A DNA stretch of 64,000 nt from an uncultured Collinsella sp. (GCA_938023705.1 CALJDJ010000081.1:1-64000), one strand, 5' to 3'. Numbered from the stretch's first letter, positions 40,292 to 49,328 are shown. The notes: generated by a model not told the origin, from the letters alone. Numbers and translations are program-made.

Positions 40292-41470
40292 ATGAACGTA
40301 CTTGTTGTCAACGCTGGTAGTTCAAGCCTTAAATATCAACTCTTGGATACCGATACCCGCGAGGTTTTCGCCAAGGGCAACTGCGAGCGTATCGGCTCGG
40401 ACATGGGCATCTTTGGCCACTCCGAGAACGGTGGCGCCAAGCAAACCGAGGAGGTTCCCTTCCCGGATCACCGTTCGGCTATCGCTCGCGTGCTCGAGGA
40501 GCTCGAGAAGACCGACTTTACGATCGATGGCATCGGCCACCGTATCGTTCAGGGTGGCTGGTACTTCGATGATTCCGCGGTCGTCGACGATGAGGTCATG
40601 GCTAAGATCCTCGAGGTGGCACCGCTTGCCCCGCTACACAACTACGGCGAGGCCGCGGCGATTGAGTATTGCCGCGAGAAGTATCCGGAGCTGCCCAACG
40701 TGGCCGTCTTCGATACCTCGTTCCACATGACCATGCCCGAGGTCGCCTACACCTACGCGCTGCCCAAGGATGTGTGCGACAAGTACCACGTGCGCAAGTA
40801 CGGCGCCCACGGCACGAGCCACCGCTATGAGTGGATGATGGCCAAGGAGATCCTGGGCTCGCGCTGCCACCGCCTGCTCTCGTGCCATCTGGGCAACGGC
40901 GCCTCGCTTGCCGCCATCGAGGACGGTGTATGCCGCGATACCACGATGGGCCTCACGCCGCTCGACGGCCTGATGATGGGCACCCGTTGTGGTTCCATTG
41001 ACCCGGCTACCGTGTGCTACCTGCAGCGCGAGGGCGGCTACAGCTACCAGGAAGTCGATGACATGATGAACAAGCAGTCTGGTCTGCTTGCCATCTCGGG
41101 CATCTCCAACGACGCCCGTGACATCCGTACGCGCGCCTCCGAGGGCGACGAGCGCTGCCTGCTCGCCTTCGATATGTTCGCCTACAAGGCCATGCAGCAG
41201 GCCGGCTCCATGATCGCTTCCATGGCGGGCGTGGACACCATTACCTTTACCGCAGGTATTGGCGAGAACGACTGGTCGATCCGCAAGGCCTTCTGCGACT
41301 GTTTTGAGTGGCTGGGCGTGCGCATCGACAACAACAAGAACCGCGAGGCCGTGGGCAACGGCCCGCAGGTCATCAGCGCCGCCGGCTCTTCCGTCACGGT
41401 CATGGTCATCCCCACCGACGAGGAATACATGATCGCCCACGACGTCGAGCGCCTGACCAAGAACAACTAA
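40292..41470 (+). CDS. ackA: Acetate kinase (canonical copy)
   Basis: This 392-aa enzyme makes ATP from acetyl-phosphate and ADP. All signature motifs are present: NAGSSSLKYQ, FDTSFHMTMPE, GAHGTSHRY, HLGNGASLAAI, FTAGIGENDW and PTDEEYMIA. It is clearly homologous to the upstream copy, over the full length, but has the canonical residues that the first copy lacks. Start 40292 follows AAAGGAG. With Pta, encoded convergently on the other strand, it forms the acetate branch of fermentation. Confidence 0.92.
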   Translation: MNVLVVNAGSSSLKYQLLDTDTREVFAKGNCERIGSDMGIFGHSENGGAKQTEEVPFPDHRSAIARVLEELEKTDFTIDGIGHRIVQGGWYFDDSAVVDDEVMAKILEVAPLAPLHNYGEAAAIEYCREKYPELPNVAVFDTSFHMTMPEVAYTYALPKDVCDKYHVRKYGAHGTSHRYEWMMAKEILGSRCHRLLSCHLGNGASLAAIEDGVCRDTTMGLTPLDGLMMGTRCGSIDPATVCYLQREGGYSYQEVDDMMNKQSGLLAISGISNDARDIRTRASEGDERCLLAFDMFAYKAMQQAGSMIASMAGVDTITFTAGIGENDWSIRKAFCDCFEWLGVRIDNNKNREAVGNGPQVISAAGSSVTVMVIPTDEEYMIAHDVERLTKNN

Positions 41471-41490
41471 CGCATTCGTCTGTAATTGAC

Positions 41491-41528
41491 AAAAAGGCCT
41501 CCAGAGCAACAGCCCCGGAGGCCTTTTT
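41491..41528 (+). terminator. Terminator after the second acetate kinase gene
   Basis: AAAAAGGCCTCC pairs perfectly with GGAGGCCTTTTT, 21 nt after the stop. Bases 41530-41676 hold no gene that I can see. Confidence 0.9.
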
Positions 41529-41676
41529 ACTAGCAGGCGGAAATTCCAGTCCCAAAGTGATCATCACCAGTAACGCCTGCGCTCCCAGCAACGACATCCA
41601 TCCATTCAGATCCTCAGCCCCAGCTCGTAGCCAAGCCGCCGTCCACTCCAGATGCCCTGAATTCTTCGTAGCAGTA

Positions 41677-41807
41677 GAAGGCCGTACGGGCTGACCCCTG
41701 AAAACATTCCGCAGACCAGAAACGCCCCCGTTCGTAGCTCCGAAGGAGCAGAACGGGGGCGTTTCATTGGTCGAGGACGTTTTCAGGGGTCAGCCCGTAC
41801 GGCCTTC
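41677..41807. repeat. Triple-nested perfect inverted repeat (family C)
   Basis: The 29-bp outer arms (41677-41705 and 41779-41807) are perfect complements. Inside, 14-bp arms (41720-41733 and 41751-41764) are also perfect, and inside those GCTCC/GGAGC (41737-41741, 41745-41749) closes on GAA. The two single-stranded connectors are 14 nt each. It lies between convergent ackA and pta. The outer arm contains TGACCCC, as do the REP-like repeats. It is not coding. Confidence 0.9.
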
Positions 41808-41822
41808 GGGCGAGTGCGTACG

Positions 41823-42803
41823 CTACTCAGCCATCTGAGCCTGGACGGCGGTGATGGCCACGACACCCACGATGTCGTCGGCAGAGCAGCCGCGCGACAG
41901 GTCGTTGACCGGCTTGGCGATGCCCTGCAGGATGGGGCCGTAGGCGTCGGCACCGGCGAAGCGCTGGACCAGCTTGTAGCCGATGTTGCCGGCCTCGAGG
42001 TCGGGGAACACGAGCACGTTGGCCTTGCCGGCGACAGAGGAGCCGGGAGCCTTGAGCTGAGCGACGGTGGGGACGATGGCAGCGTCGAGCTGCAGGTCGC
42101 CATCGATGGCGAGCTCGGGAGCCTTTTCCTTGCAGAACTTCACGGCCTCCTGGACCTTCTTGGCAACCTCGCCGCCGGCGGAGCCCATGGTGGAGTAGGA
42201 GAGCATGGCCACGTGCGGCTCAACGTTGCCCATGAAGGTGGACCAGGAGTGAGCGGAGGCGATGGCGATCTCGGAGAGCTCGTCGGAGGACGGGTTGATG
42301 TTGAGGCCGCAGTCGGCGAAGATCAGCGTGCCGTCGGTGCCGAACTGCGGGGTGTCGGTGCACATCACGAAGAAGGCCGAGACCAGCTTGGTGCCTGGGG
42401 CGGTCTTGAGAATCTGCAGCGCGGGGCGCAGGGTATCGGCGGTGGAGTGGCAGGCGCCGGAGACCAGGCCGTCGGCGTCGCCCATCTTGACCATCATAGT
42501 GCCAAAGTAGGTGGCGTCCATCACCTGGGCGCGAGCCTGCTCGATGGTAACGCCCTTCTTGGCGCGGAGCTCGGCAAACTTCTGTGCGTACTCCTCGTGC
42601 TTCTCGGCGTTGCGCGGATCGATGACGGTGGCGCCGGGGACGTTGATCTCGTTGGGATCGCCCAGGATGACGATGTTGGCCAGGCCTTCCTCGATGATCT
42701 TGTTGGCCGCGACGATGGTGCGCGGATCCTCGCCCTCGGGCAGGACGATGGTCTTAAGGTCGGCCTTGGCGGCAGACTTCATACGGTTTAGGAAATCGCT
42801 CAT
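41823..42803 (-). CDS. pta: Phosphate acetyltransferase
   Basis: This 326-aa enzyme converts acetyl-CoA and phosphate to acetyl-phosphate for acetate kinase. It has the PTA motifs TIVLPEGEDPRT at the N-terminus, DGLVSGACHSTADTLRPALQ, MLSYSTMGSAGG, and the C-terminal LVQRFAGADAYGPILQGIAKPVNDLSRG. Length matches the short bacterial type without a regulatory N-terminal domain. CAAGGAG precedes the start. A hairpin (AAACCCGCT/AGCGGGTTT) lies in its leader at 42868-42888. Confidence 0.93.
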   Translation of the reverse strand: MSDFLNRMKSAAKADLKTIVLPEGEDPRTIVAANKIIEEGLANIVILGDPNEINVPGATVIDPRNAEKHEEYAQKFAELRAKKGVTIEQARAQVMDATYFGTMMVKMGDADGLVSGACHSTADTLRPALQILKTAPGTKLVSAFFVMCTDTPQFGTDGTLIFADCGLNINPSSDELSEIAIASAHSWSTFMGNVEPHVAMLSYSTMGSAGGEVAKKVQEAVKFCKEKAPELAIDGDLQLDAAIVPTVAQLKAPGSSVAGKANVLVFPDLEAGNIGYKLVQRFAGADAYGPILQGIAKPVNDLSRGCSADDIVGVVAITAVQAQMAE

Positions 42804-42930
42804 GTTACTCCTTGCAAGCGTTTCGCTAAGCTCCAGGCGCCCGGCTGTTCACGAATAAACCCGCTGCTAGCGGGTTTACCTTTCAATAATGTACGCCGCG
42901 GTGCTTGAGCTTTCCTTGTGTGGCAAGCTC

Positions 42931-42991
42931 ATTATAGGACGCATTAGCGCTATAATCGCTCTGATAAATATGTCTCGAAGAATGTTCGAGA
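42931..42991. promoter_or_regulatory. Divergent pta/glf promoter region with a palindrome
   Basis: TATAAT occurs on the minus strand at 42936-42931 (pta side) and on the plus strand at 42951-42956 (glf side). TCTCGAA-GAATG-TTCGAGA (42973-42991) is a perfect inverted repeat in the glf leader. It is one base shorter in the middle than an SOS box, so another regulator or an RNA hairpin is more likely. Confidence 0.5.
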
Positions 42992-43034
42992 AAAGCCCAG
43001 CTAACGAGCCCGTGGCTTTTGACAAGGAGTATCG

Positions 43035-44237
43035 ATGCAGATTACCTCAGGCCTGCCTGAAGGCTTTAACGCCGGCGCGTACGACATGATTGTCGTCGGT
43101 GCTGGATATGCCGGTGCCGTTTGCGCCCGCCGTCTTGCCGAGACCATCGGCTATCGTGTTGCCGTTTTGGAGCGCCGTAGCCACATTGCGGGCAATGCCT
43201 ATGACTGCACTGACGAGGCCGGAATCCTGATCCACGAGTACGGTCCGCATATCTATCACACCTTTAACGAGCGCGTGCATAATTTCCTGTCGCGCTTTAC
43301 CAAGTGGACGGATTATCAGCACAAGGTGCTCGCCAACATCAACGGTACCCTTATGCCCGTGCCCTTCAACCATGCGAGTCTCAAGCTCGCCTTTGGTGAT
43401 GAGCGCGGCGAGGAGCTGTATCAGAAGCTCGTGGAGACCTTTGGCAAGGATGTCAAGGTGCCCATTATGGAGCTGCGTAAGAAGAACGACCCCGACTTGG
43501 CCGAGGTCGCTGATTACGTCTACGAGAACGTCTTTTTGCATTACACCATGAAGCAGTGGGGCCAGACGCCCGACCAGATCGATCCCTCGATCACCGGTCG
43601 CGTTCCCGTCTTTGTGGGCGACGATGACCGCTATTTCCCGCAGGCTCCCTTCCAGGGTATGCCGCAGGACGGCTACACGGCGCTGTTCGAGCATATGCTC
43701 GACCACGACCTGATCGACGTGTTCTGCGACGTGGACGCCCGCGATCTCTTTGAGATCGACGAGACCACCGTCAAGATCGGCGGCAAGGTCTACGGCGGCG
43801 AGATCGTCTATACCGGTCCGCTCGATGAGCTGTTCGACCTTGACCTGGGCGCTCTTCCGTACCGCACGCTCGATATGAAGTTCGAGACGCTTGATATGGA
43901 CCAGTTCCAGCCCGTGGGCACCGTCAACTACACCACGAGCGAGGACTACACGCGTATCACCGAGTTCAAGAACATGACCGGTCAGGTTTTGCCCGGCAAG
44001 ACCACCATCATGAAGGAGTACTCCAAGGCCTATACGCCCGGCTCGGGCGAGACGCCGTATTACGCCATTCTTGAGCCCGAGAACCGTGAGCTCTATGAGC
44101 GCTATCTTGAGCGCGTCCAGAACCTGACAAACTTCCACCCGGTGGGTCGTCTGGCCGAGTATCGTTACTACGATATGGATGCCGTGACCAATTCCGCCCT
44201 CGATCTTTCGGATGAGATTATCGCCTGCCATGCATAA
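43035..44237 (+). CDS. glf: UDP-galactopyranose mutase
   Basis: This 400-aa flavoenzyme converts UDP-galactopyranose to UDP-galactofuranose for cell-surface glycans. It has the FAD-binding GAGYAGAVCARRLAE (22 onwards), ERRSHIAGNAYD, HEYGPHIYHT, the KQWG motif, and RVPVFVGDDDRYF with the substrate-binding arginine and tyrosine. Start 43035 follows GACAAGGAG. Its end overlaps the next glycosyltransferase gene by 8 bp, so the two act together. Confidence 0.93.
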   Translation: MQITSGLPEGFNAGAYDMIVVGAGYAGAVCARRLAETIGYRVAVLERRSHIAGNAYDCTDEAGILIHEYGPHIYHTFNERVHNFLSRFTKWTDYQHKVLANINGTLMPVPFNHASLKLAFGDERGEELYQKLVETFGKDVKVPIMELRKKNDPDLAEVADYVYENVFLHYTMKQWGQTPDQIDPSITGRVPVFVGDDDRYFPQAPFQGMPQDGYTALFEHMLDHDLIDVFCDVDARDLFEIDETTVKIGGKVYGGEIVYTGPLDELFDLDLGALPYRTLDMKFETLDMDQFQPVGTVNYTTSEDYTRITEFKNMTGQVLPGKTTIMKEYSKAYTPGSGETPYYAILEPENRELYERYLERVQNLTNFHPVGRLAEYRYYDMDAVTNSALDLSDEIIACHA

Positions 44238-45261
44238 AGTCATAACATTCGGTATTCCCTCGTATAACGCCGCTAAGGACATGGACCATTGCATTACCTC
44301 CATCTTGGAGGGGAGCAATTATGCCACCGATATCGAGATTATCGTGGTGGACGACGGCTCCAAGGATGAGACGGCCGCCAAGGCCGACGAGTGGGAGGCC
44401 CGTTATCCTGGAATCATCCGCGCGGTGCACCAGGAGAATGGCGGCCACGGTATTGCCGTCCTTTCGGGTCTGCGCGAGGCGCAGGGCACCTACTACAAGG
44501 TTGTCGACTCGGACGACTGGCTTGACGGCGCTGCCCTTTCGACCATGCTGTCGATTCTGCGCGGCTTTGAAGAGCGCGACCAGCGCGTTGACCTGTTTAT
44601 CTCGAACTACGTGTACGAGAAGGTTTACGAGGGTACGCATACGGCCATTGGTTACAAGTTTGCCTTGCCTCGAAAAAAGATCTTTACCTGGGACCAGATT
44701 GGCCATTTCCGCCTGGACCAGAATCTGCTCATGCACAGCCTGTGCTATCGCACGGATGTGCTGCGCGAGTCCAACCTTCCCATGCCGCCGCACACGTTCT
44801 ATGTGGACAACATCTACGCCTACGTGCCGCTGCCGCGTTGCAAGACCATGTACTACGCCGACATCGACCTCTATCGCTACTTTATCGGTCGCGAGGGCCA
44901 GAGTGTCAACGAGGCCACGATGGTCAAGCGTCTGGACCAGCAGTTCCGTGTGACGCGCATCATGATGGAGTCGTACCACCTGTACAGCGATGTCGAGTCG
45001 TCGCGTCTGCGTTCGTACATGATGGGTTATTTCACTATGATGATGGCGATCTGCTCGGTGCTCACCAAGCTTTCCGAGGAAGATTGCGCCGACGAGCGCC
45101 TAAAGACGCTGTGGGCGGACCTGAAGGCCTACGATGAGCGCATGTATCGTCGTGCTCGCTACGGCGTGGTCGGCTTCTTCACCAATCTGCGTGGCCGCGC
45201 TGGCGACAAAACCACACTCGGCCTATACCGTCTTGCCTCAAAGATCTTCAAATTCAACTAG
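44230..45261 (+). CDS. Family 2 glycosyltransferase coupled to glf
   Basis: The 343-aa protein has a GT-A fold with a nucleotide-sugar site: VVDDGSKDET (40-49), ENGGHGIAVLSGLREA, and the DXD-like VVDSDDWLD (about 91-98). A basic C-terminal segment without clear membrane helices suggests peripheral membrane binding. It starts inside the end of glf (ATG 44230) and so is translated with it. A galactofuranose transfer or a nearby step in surface polysaccharide synthesis is inferred. No other glycan genes are in the window. Confidence 0.87.
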   Translation: MHKVITFGIPSYNAAKDMDHCITSILEGSNYATDIEIIVVDDGSKDETAAKADEWEARYPGIIRAVHQENGGHGIAVLSGLREAQGTYYKVVDSDDWLDGAALSTMLSILRGFEERDQRVDLFISNYVYEKVYEGTHTAIGYKFALPRKKIFTWDQIGHFRLDQNLLMHSLCYRTDVLRESNLPMPPHTFYVDNIYAYVPLPRCKTMYYADIDLYRYFIGREGQSVNEATMVKRLDQQFRVTRIMMESYHLYSDVESSRLRSYMMGYFTMMMAICSVLTKLSEEDCADERLKTLWADLKAYDERMYRRARYGVVGFFTNLRGRAGDKTTLGLYRLASKIFKFN

Positions 45262-45293
45262 CTGCTGAGTAATCGCTGCTGATAGGTTGACTG

Positions 45294-45403
45294 GGCCCCT
45301 TGGCCTTTAGTTTGCTACTGCGAACAGTCCTGCTCGCACGGAAAGCACATTAAGTGCTTTCCGGCTCGTGCGGAACTTGTATCAAACTAAAGGCCAAGGG
45401 GCC
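45294..45403. repeat. Nested inverted-repeat element, family B copy 1
   Basis: Perfect 21-bp outer arms (45294-45314 and 45383-45403) enclose connectors and an apical hairpin GGAAAGCAC-ATTAA-GTGCTTTCC (45340-45362). The connectors contain ACAGTCCT on the left and TGCGGAACT on the right, which recur inverted in copy 2. It lies behind the glycosyltransferase gene. Confidence 0.88.
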
Positions 45404-45496
45404 TCTGCTATAAGAATCGATTGTCAGATTGTCTGAATTTGAAGATCTTAGACGCGCGGTACACAGGGGCCTGGGCTGAAAAGAATAAGGTTGGAA

Positions 45497-45625
45497 GTCG
45501 GTCGGAGACGGGCGGGCGTTACGTTTGTCGCGAGTTCCGCATGCAAAGAAGGCCACTTAATGTGGCCTTCGTCTTGCATAGGACTGTAGAGCAACAAACG
45601 TAACGCCCGCCCGTCTCCGACCGAC
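45497..45625. repeat. Nested inverted-repeat element, family B copy 2 (inverted)
   Basis: Perfect 32-bp outer arms (45497-45528 and 45594-45625) enclose an apical hairpin GAAGGCCAC-TTAAT-GTGGCCTTC (45548-45570) that is extended by ATGCAA/TTGCAT. Read on the other strand it has ACAGTCCT and TGCGGAACT at the same places as copy 1, while arms and apical stem differ in sequence. It lies before the stop of the convergent P1 peptidase gene. Confidence 0.88.
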
Positions 45626-45637
45626 GGTCGAGTGAGA

Positions 45638-46639
45638 TTACTTTGCGGCGCCGGGTATGCCGTGGGAGGTTTTGGCGTTTTTGGCTCCGTTTACGATGGC
45701 GGTCTGTAGGGCCCTTACGGCGAGCATGCCCAGCAGGTCTAGGGGAACGGCGGCGCTTGCCTGGGCGCCCAGTTTGCCGCTGGCGAGGGTGTAGATGGTG
45801 TCGCCGTCGTTGGTGGTGTGCGTGGGACGGATGGCGTGTGCGTAGGCGTCTGCGGCCATTTGGGAGACCTTGGTGGCCTGGGCCTTAGTGAGCTCCATGT
45901 TGGTGACGATGCAGCTGATGGTGGTGTTGGTGCGGTCGAGCGGCATCTGCATGGATCCGGCGGCGGCGAAGGCTGCGAGTTCCATGTCGACGATCTGGTC
46001 GCTATCGGCTGCGGCACGCATACCGGCGACCCACTCGCCGGTGAAGGGGTCGACAACGTTGCCGCAGGCGTTGACCGAGACCACGGCGCCCACCTTGACG
46101 GGGCCGAGTGCCACGGCGGCGGCTCCAAGGCCAGCCTTCATGCAGGTGGCAGGGCCCATGAGCTTACCTACGGTGGCACCGGTGCCGGCGCCCACATTGC
46201 CTTGCTCGAGCGTGGTGGGGGTGTTGTCGAGTGCCTCGCGCACGGCGGCGATGCCGGCCTCTATGTCGGGGCGTACGGTGGGGTCGCCAAAGGCAAGGTC
46301 GAAGATACAGCTGGAGCACACGATGGGCACCTGCGTGGGGCCGACGGGAAGGCCGATGCCGCGGCTCTCGAGTTCGCGAGCGACGCCGCTTGCAGCCTCG
46401 AGGCCAAAGGCCGATCCGCCCGAAAGGCAGACGGCGTGAACCTTGTCGACGGTGTTCTCGGGTCGCAGCAGGTCGGTTTCGCGCGATGCTGGAGCACCGC
46501 CGCGAACGTCAACGCCGCCGGTGGCACCCTCGGGCGCCACGATTACGGTGCAGCCGGTGCCAGCCTCCTCGTCCGTATAGTTGCCAAAGCAAAAGCCATC
46601 GACATTGCAAACATCGATGGCTTCGAGCAGTGTGTCCAT
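45638..46639 (-). CDS. P1 family (S58/DmpA-like) aminopeptidase
   Basis: The 333-aa protein belongs to the self-processing Ntn hydrolase family of DmpA: the N-terminal GNYTDEEAGTGCTVIVAP, VHAVCLSGGSAFGLEAA, GNVGAGTGATVGKL, and the cleavage/nucleophile region DRTNTTISCIVT, where the second subunit would begin at a Thr. These enzymes release N-terminal residues from small peptides. No signal peptide is seen, so it is cytoplasmic. Start 46639 follows ATAGGAG. Confidence 0.87.
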   Translation of the reverse strand: MDTLLEAIDVCNVDGFCFGNYTDEEAGTGCTVIVAPEGATGGVDVRGGAPASRETDLLRPENTVDKVHAVCLSGGSAFGLEAASGVARELESRGIGLPVGPTQVPIVCSSCIFDLAFGDPTVRPDIEAGIAAVREALDNTPTTLEQGNVGAGTGATVGKLMGPATCMKAGLGAAAVALGPVKVGAVVSVNACGNVVDPFTGEWVAGMRAAADSDQIVDMELAAFAAAGSMQMPLDRTNTTISCIVTNMELTKAQATKVSQMAADAYAHAIRPTHTTNDGDTIYTLASGKLGAQASAAVPLDLLGMLAVRALQTAIVNGAKNAKTSHGIPGAAK

Positions 46640-46739
46640 GTTTTCTCCTATCGGTTTTCCGCCGGGCCTTATGCCCGGTCGGGATCCGTACGATACGGCA
46701 AAATTGTAGGCGCTGGGGGATACCCAGCGCCAGATGCAA

Positions 46740-47321
46740 TTACGAGAGTTTTTGAATCGCGCGTGCGACGCGAGCGATGGGCAAGCCCACCACGTTGTAG
46801 AAGTCACCCGAAATATCGTGCACAAGCATGCGGCCGCCTGTGCCTTGGATGCCGTAGGCCCCGGCCTTGTCCATGGGTTCGCCGGAGGCAACATAGCGCT
46901 CGATCTGCTCTTCGGTAAGCTCATAGAACGTCACGTCGGTCACATCGACAAACGACAGGCTCTCGGCGGCATGCGGAGCTGTAGCGTCGCCGGCTTTAAC
47001 GATGCAGACGCCGGTTGCGACCTGGTGCGTGCGGCCCGAAAGCTCGCGGAGCATGGTGCGTGCCTCGTCCCCGTCTGCCGGCTTGCCCAAAATATGGCCG
47101 TCAAAGGTGACAATAGTATCGGCCGCGACGGTCAGTTCGTTGGGCTCGGCATGCTCGGCGGCAACGGCGGCGGCTTTGGCGCGTGCTAAGCGTTCAACGA
47201 GCGTAAGCGGGACCTCGCCATCAAAAGGCGTTTCGTCGATATCTGCGGGAATCACGCGAATGTTATAGCCTGCCTCGCGCATCAACTCGATGCGGCGCGG
47301 TGATTGCGAAGCCAAAATCAT
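46740..47321 (-). CDS. Maf family nucleoside triphosphate pyrophosphatase
   Basis: The 193-aa protein has the Maf motifs LASQSPRR (4-11), VIPADIDE, AADTIVTFDGHILGKP and the AYGIQGTGG block. Maf proteins hydrolyse dTTP, UTP or modified pyrimidine nucleotides and limit their incorporation. Its ATG overlaps the stop of the DJ-1-like gene (ATGA), so translation is coupled. Confidence 0.9.
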   Translation of the reverse strand: MILASQSPRRIELMREAGYNIRVIPADIDETPFDGEVPLTLVERLARAKAAAVAAEHAEPNELTVAADTIVTFDGHILGKPADGDEARTMLRELSGRTHQVATGVCIVKAGDATAPHAAESLSFVDVTDVTFYELTEEQIERYVASGEPMDKAGAYGIQGTGGRMLVHDISGDFYNVVGLPIARVARAIQKLS

Positions 47322-47860
47322 AGCTGAATGCCCTCGGCGACCTTCTCGACGGCCTTGTCGCCGGCGAGCGTGCGCAGCAGCTCAAGCGCAAAGGGGAGCG
47401 ACTGGGCCATGCCGCTGGCGGTGATGATGTTGCCGTCTTGCGTAACCTTTTCGCCGGTATAGGCGCCTTCGGGGAAGCTTTTCTCAAAGCCAGGGAAGCA
47501 CGTGGCGTGGCGCCCCTCGAGCAGGTCGAGCTCGCCCAGGATAAACGGGGCAGCGCAGATGGCGGCGACGTGCTTGGTCGCGGCGAACTCGCAGACCACG
47601 TCGCAGACGCGCTGATCGGCGCGCAGGTTGGTGGCACCGGGCAGGCCGCCGGGCAGCACGACGCAGTCGTACTCGTCAAAGTTGATCTCATCAAAGAGCG
47701 CATCGCAGGTCACAGGGATCTGCAGCGAGCTTACGACCTCACGCGTGGGCATGATCGAGACGAGCGTGGCACGCACGCCGCCGCGACGCATGACATCGAC
47801 CATGGTCAAGCATTCAATAGTTTCAAAGCCATCGGCGGCGAGAACGGCAACGCTGGGCAT
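47318..47860 (-). CDS. DJ-1/PfpI family protein
   Basis: This 180-aa protein has the DJ-1 layout: VAVLAADGFETIE with the acidic residue that activates the nucleophile, CVVLPGGLPGATNLR, and the cysteine elbow AAICAAPFILG (Cys about 100). Members act as deglycases, chaperones or redox sensors; the exact role is uncertain. The start at 47860 is set by AAAGGA. It is first in a two-gene unit with maf. Confidence 0.87.
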   Translation of the reverse strand: MPSVAVLAADGFETIECLTMVDVMRRGGVRATLVSIMPTREVVSSLQIPVTCDALFDEINFDEYDCVVLPGGLPGATNLRADQRVCDVVCEFAATKHVAAICAAPFILGELDLLEGRHATCFPGFEKSFPEGAYTGEKVTQDGNIITASGMAQSLPFALELLRTLAGDKAVEKVAEGIQL

Positions 47861-47966
47861 GAGGGTTCCTTTCATAGGCGGCATACAATTAGCCGTCTTA
47901 TACCCCGAAGACCTCCGCTTGCCACGCTCGATTTCCCAATGATTTTTCTGAGCAATGATTAAGTGA

Positions 47967-49280
47967 CTAGTTGCGCCTAAGGTGGACGACGGTCTCGCAG
48001 TGGAAGGTTTGTGGGAACAGGTCGACTGGCGTGATCTTTACGGGGGAGAAGGTGCCTTCTTCGACAAAGCGTTTGAGATCGCGCGCCAGGGTGGCCGGGT
48101 CGCAGCTCACGTAGGCGACATCGCGAGCACTCGTGCTGGCGATAAGGTCGATCGCCTCGGGGGCGAGGCCTGCGCGCGGCGGGTCGACCACCAAGACGTC
48201 GGCATCCTGGTCGGGGAACTCGCGCACCGCGTCTCCGCCAATGACGTCGACGTTATCAAGCTTGTTGATCTCCAAGTTACGGCGCAGGTCGCGCACGGCC
48301 GGGCCGTAGGCCTCGACGGCGGCGACGAAGTCGCAGCGGCGGGCGAGCGGCAGGGTAAAGGTTCCGGCGCCGCAGTACAGGTCCACGGCAAGCTCGTCTT
48401 CTTGCGGGTCGAGCGCTTCCATGACAAGCTCGATCAAAATCTCGGCACCCTTGGTGTTGACCTGGAAAAAAGACGGGGCAGACAAGCGCATCTGACCCTC
48501 GGCGATATTCTCGGTCCATGAGCCCTCTCCGGCGAGCATTTCGACCTTGGAGACACGGCGGGCCTTCTTTTCGCCCTTGCTCATCACACGCACGATGCTC
48601 GTGGGATGAGCGGCGTCCGCCAGCACGCGGGAGACCTGCGAGCGCGGAAAAGAGCCTGTAGGCGTCCAGAGTGCGACCTCGAGTGCCTTGGTACGGCGCG
48701 ATGCACGAATGCCCACGCGTTCGAGTCCCAAGTCATGGCTGCCGCTTAGATAGTTGAGTGCGCCGACGACCGATTTGAGCGCCTTGGGAAAACGTTTATC
48801 GAACAGCGGGCACGCATCGACGGTCACGATTTTGCTGGGGTCGACACCGTGCATGCCAAGGCGCACGCGACCGTTGACGACGGTCGGTTCGAGCTCGATT
48901 TTATTGCGGTAGCCCCAGTCGTCCTTGGTGTGGCAGATGGGCTGCACCAACTTATCGACCTGCTCAGGAGCGAACTTGCCGATGCGCTCGAGCGTGGAGC
49001 GCAGGTTTTGCTCCTTGGCGGCGAGCTGTGCCGTGCGTGAGAGATTGCCCCACGAGCAGCCGCCGCAGATGCCCACGTAGGGGCAGGGGGGCTGAATGCG
49101 ATCGGGGCTCGGCTCCAGAATCTCGGTGGTGCGGGCGCGCATGAACGACTTGCCGTCCTGTACGACCTCGGCCTCGACGGTGTCGCCTGCCACGGCACCC
49201 TGCACAAAGACGGCTTTGCCGTTGTCGGCGTGCGCCAGCCCGTCGGCGCCGTAGGTCATCGATTCTATAGTGAGCTTCAT
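47967..49280 (-). CDS. 23S rRNA/tRNA (uracil-5-)-methyltransferase, RumA/TrmA family
   Basis: This 437-aa enzyme has an N-terminal TRAM domain (about 1-58), an iron-sulfur cluster motif CPYVGICGGCSWG (Cys66, 72, 75) with a fourth cysteine in DACPLF, and a SAM-dependent methyltransferase domain with DLYCGAGTFTLPLA, VDPPRAGL and the catalytic cysteine in YVSCDPATLARDL. It makes m5U in 23S rRNA or tRNA. The ATG at 49280 is preferred, though its AGGG binding site is weak; upstream starts lack one. It is monocistronic. Confidence 0.9.
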   Translation of the reverse strand: MKLTIESMTYGADGLAHADNGKAVFVQGAVAGDTVEAEVVQDGKSFMRARTTEILEPSPDRIQPPCPYVGICGGCSWGNLSRTAQLAAKEQNLRSTLERIGKFAPEQVDKLVQPICHTKDDWGYRNKIELEPTVVNGRVRLGMHGVDPSKIVTVDACPLFDKRFPKALKSVVGALNYLSGSHDLGLERVGIRASRRTKALEVALWTPTGSFPRSQVSRVLADAAHPTSIVRVMSKGEKKARRVSKVEMLAGEGSWTENIAEGQMRLSAPSFFQVNTKGAEILIELVMEALDPQEDELAVDLYCGAGTFTLPLARRCDFVAAVEAYGPAVRDLRRNLEINKLDNVDVIGGDAVREFPDQDADVLVVDPPRAGLAPEAIDLIASTSARDVAYVSCDPATLARDLKRFVEEGTFSPVKITPVDLFPQTFHCETVVHLRRN

Positions 49281-49328
49281 ATCCCTGCCTGTCATTCGTG
49301 TTGTTGCTCGCACCATGGTAGCAGGGAA

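Noticed and set aside
42973..42991. SOS (LexA) box upstream of glf
   Set aside because: The palindrome has five instead of six central bases between the CGAA and TTCG arms with the inner C/G lacking, and glf is not an SOS gene.
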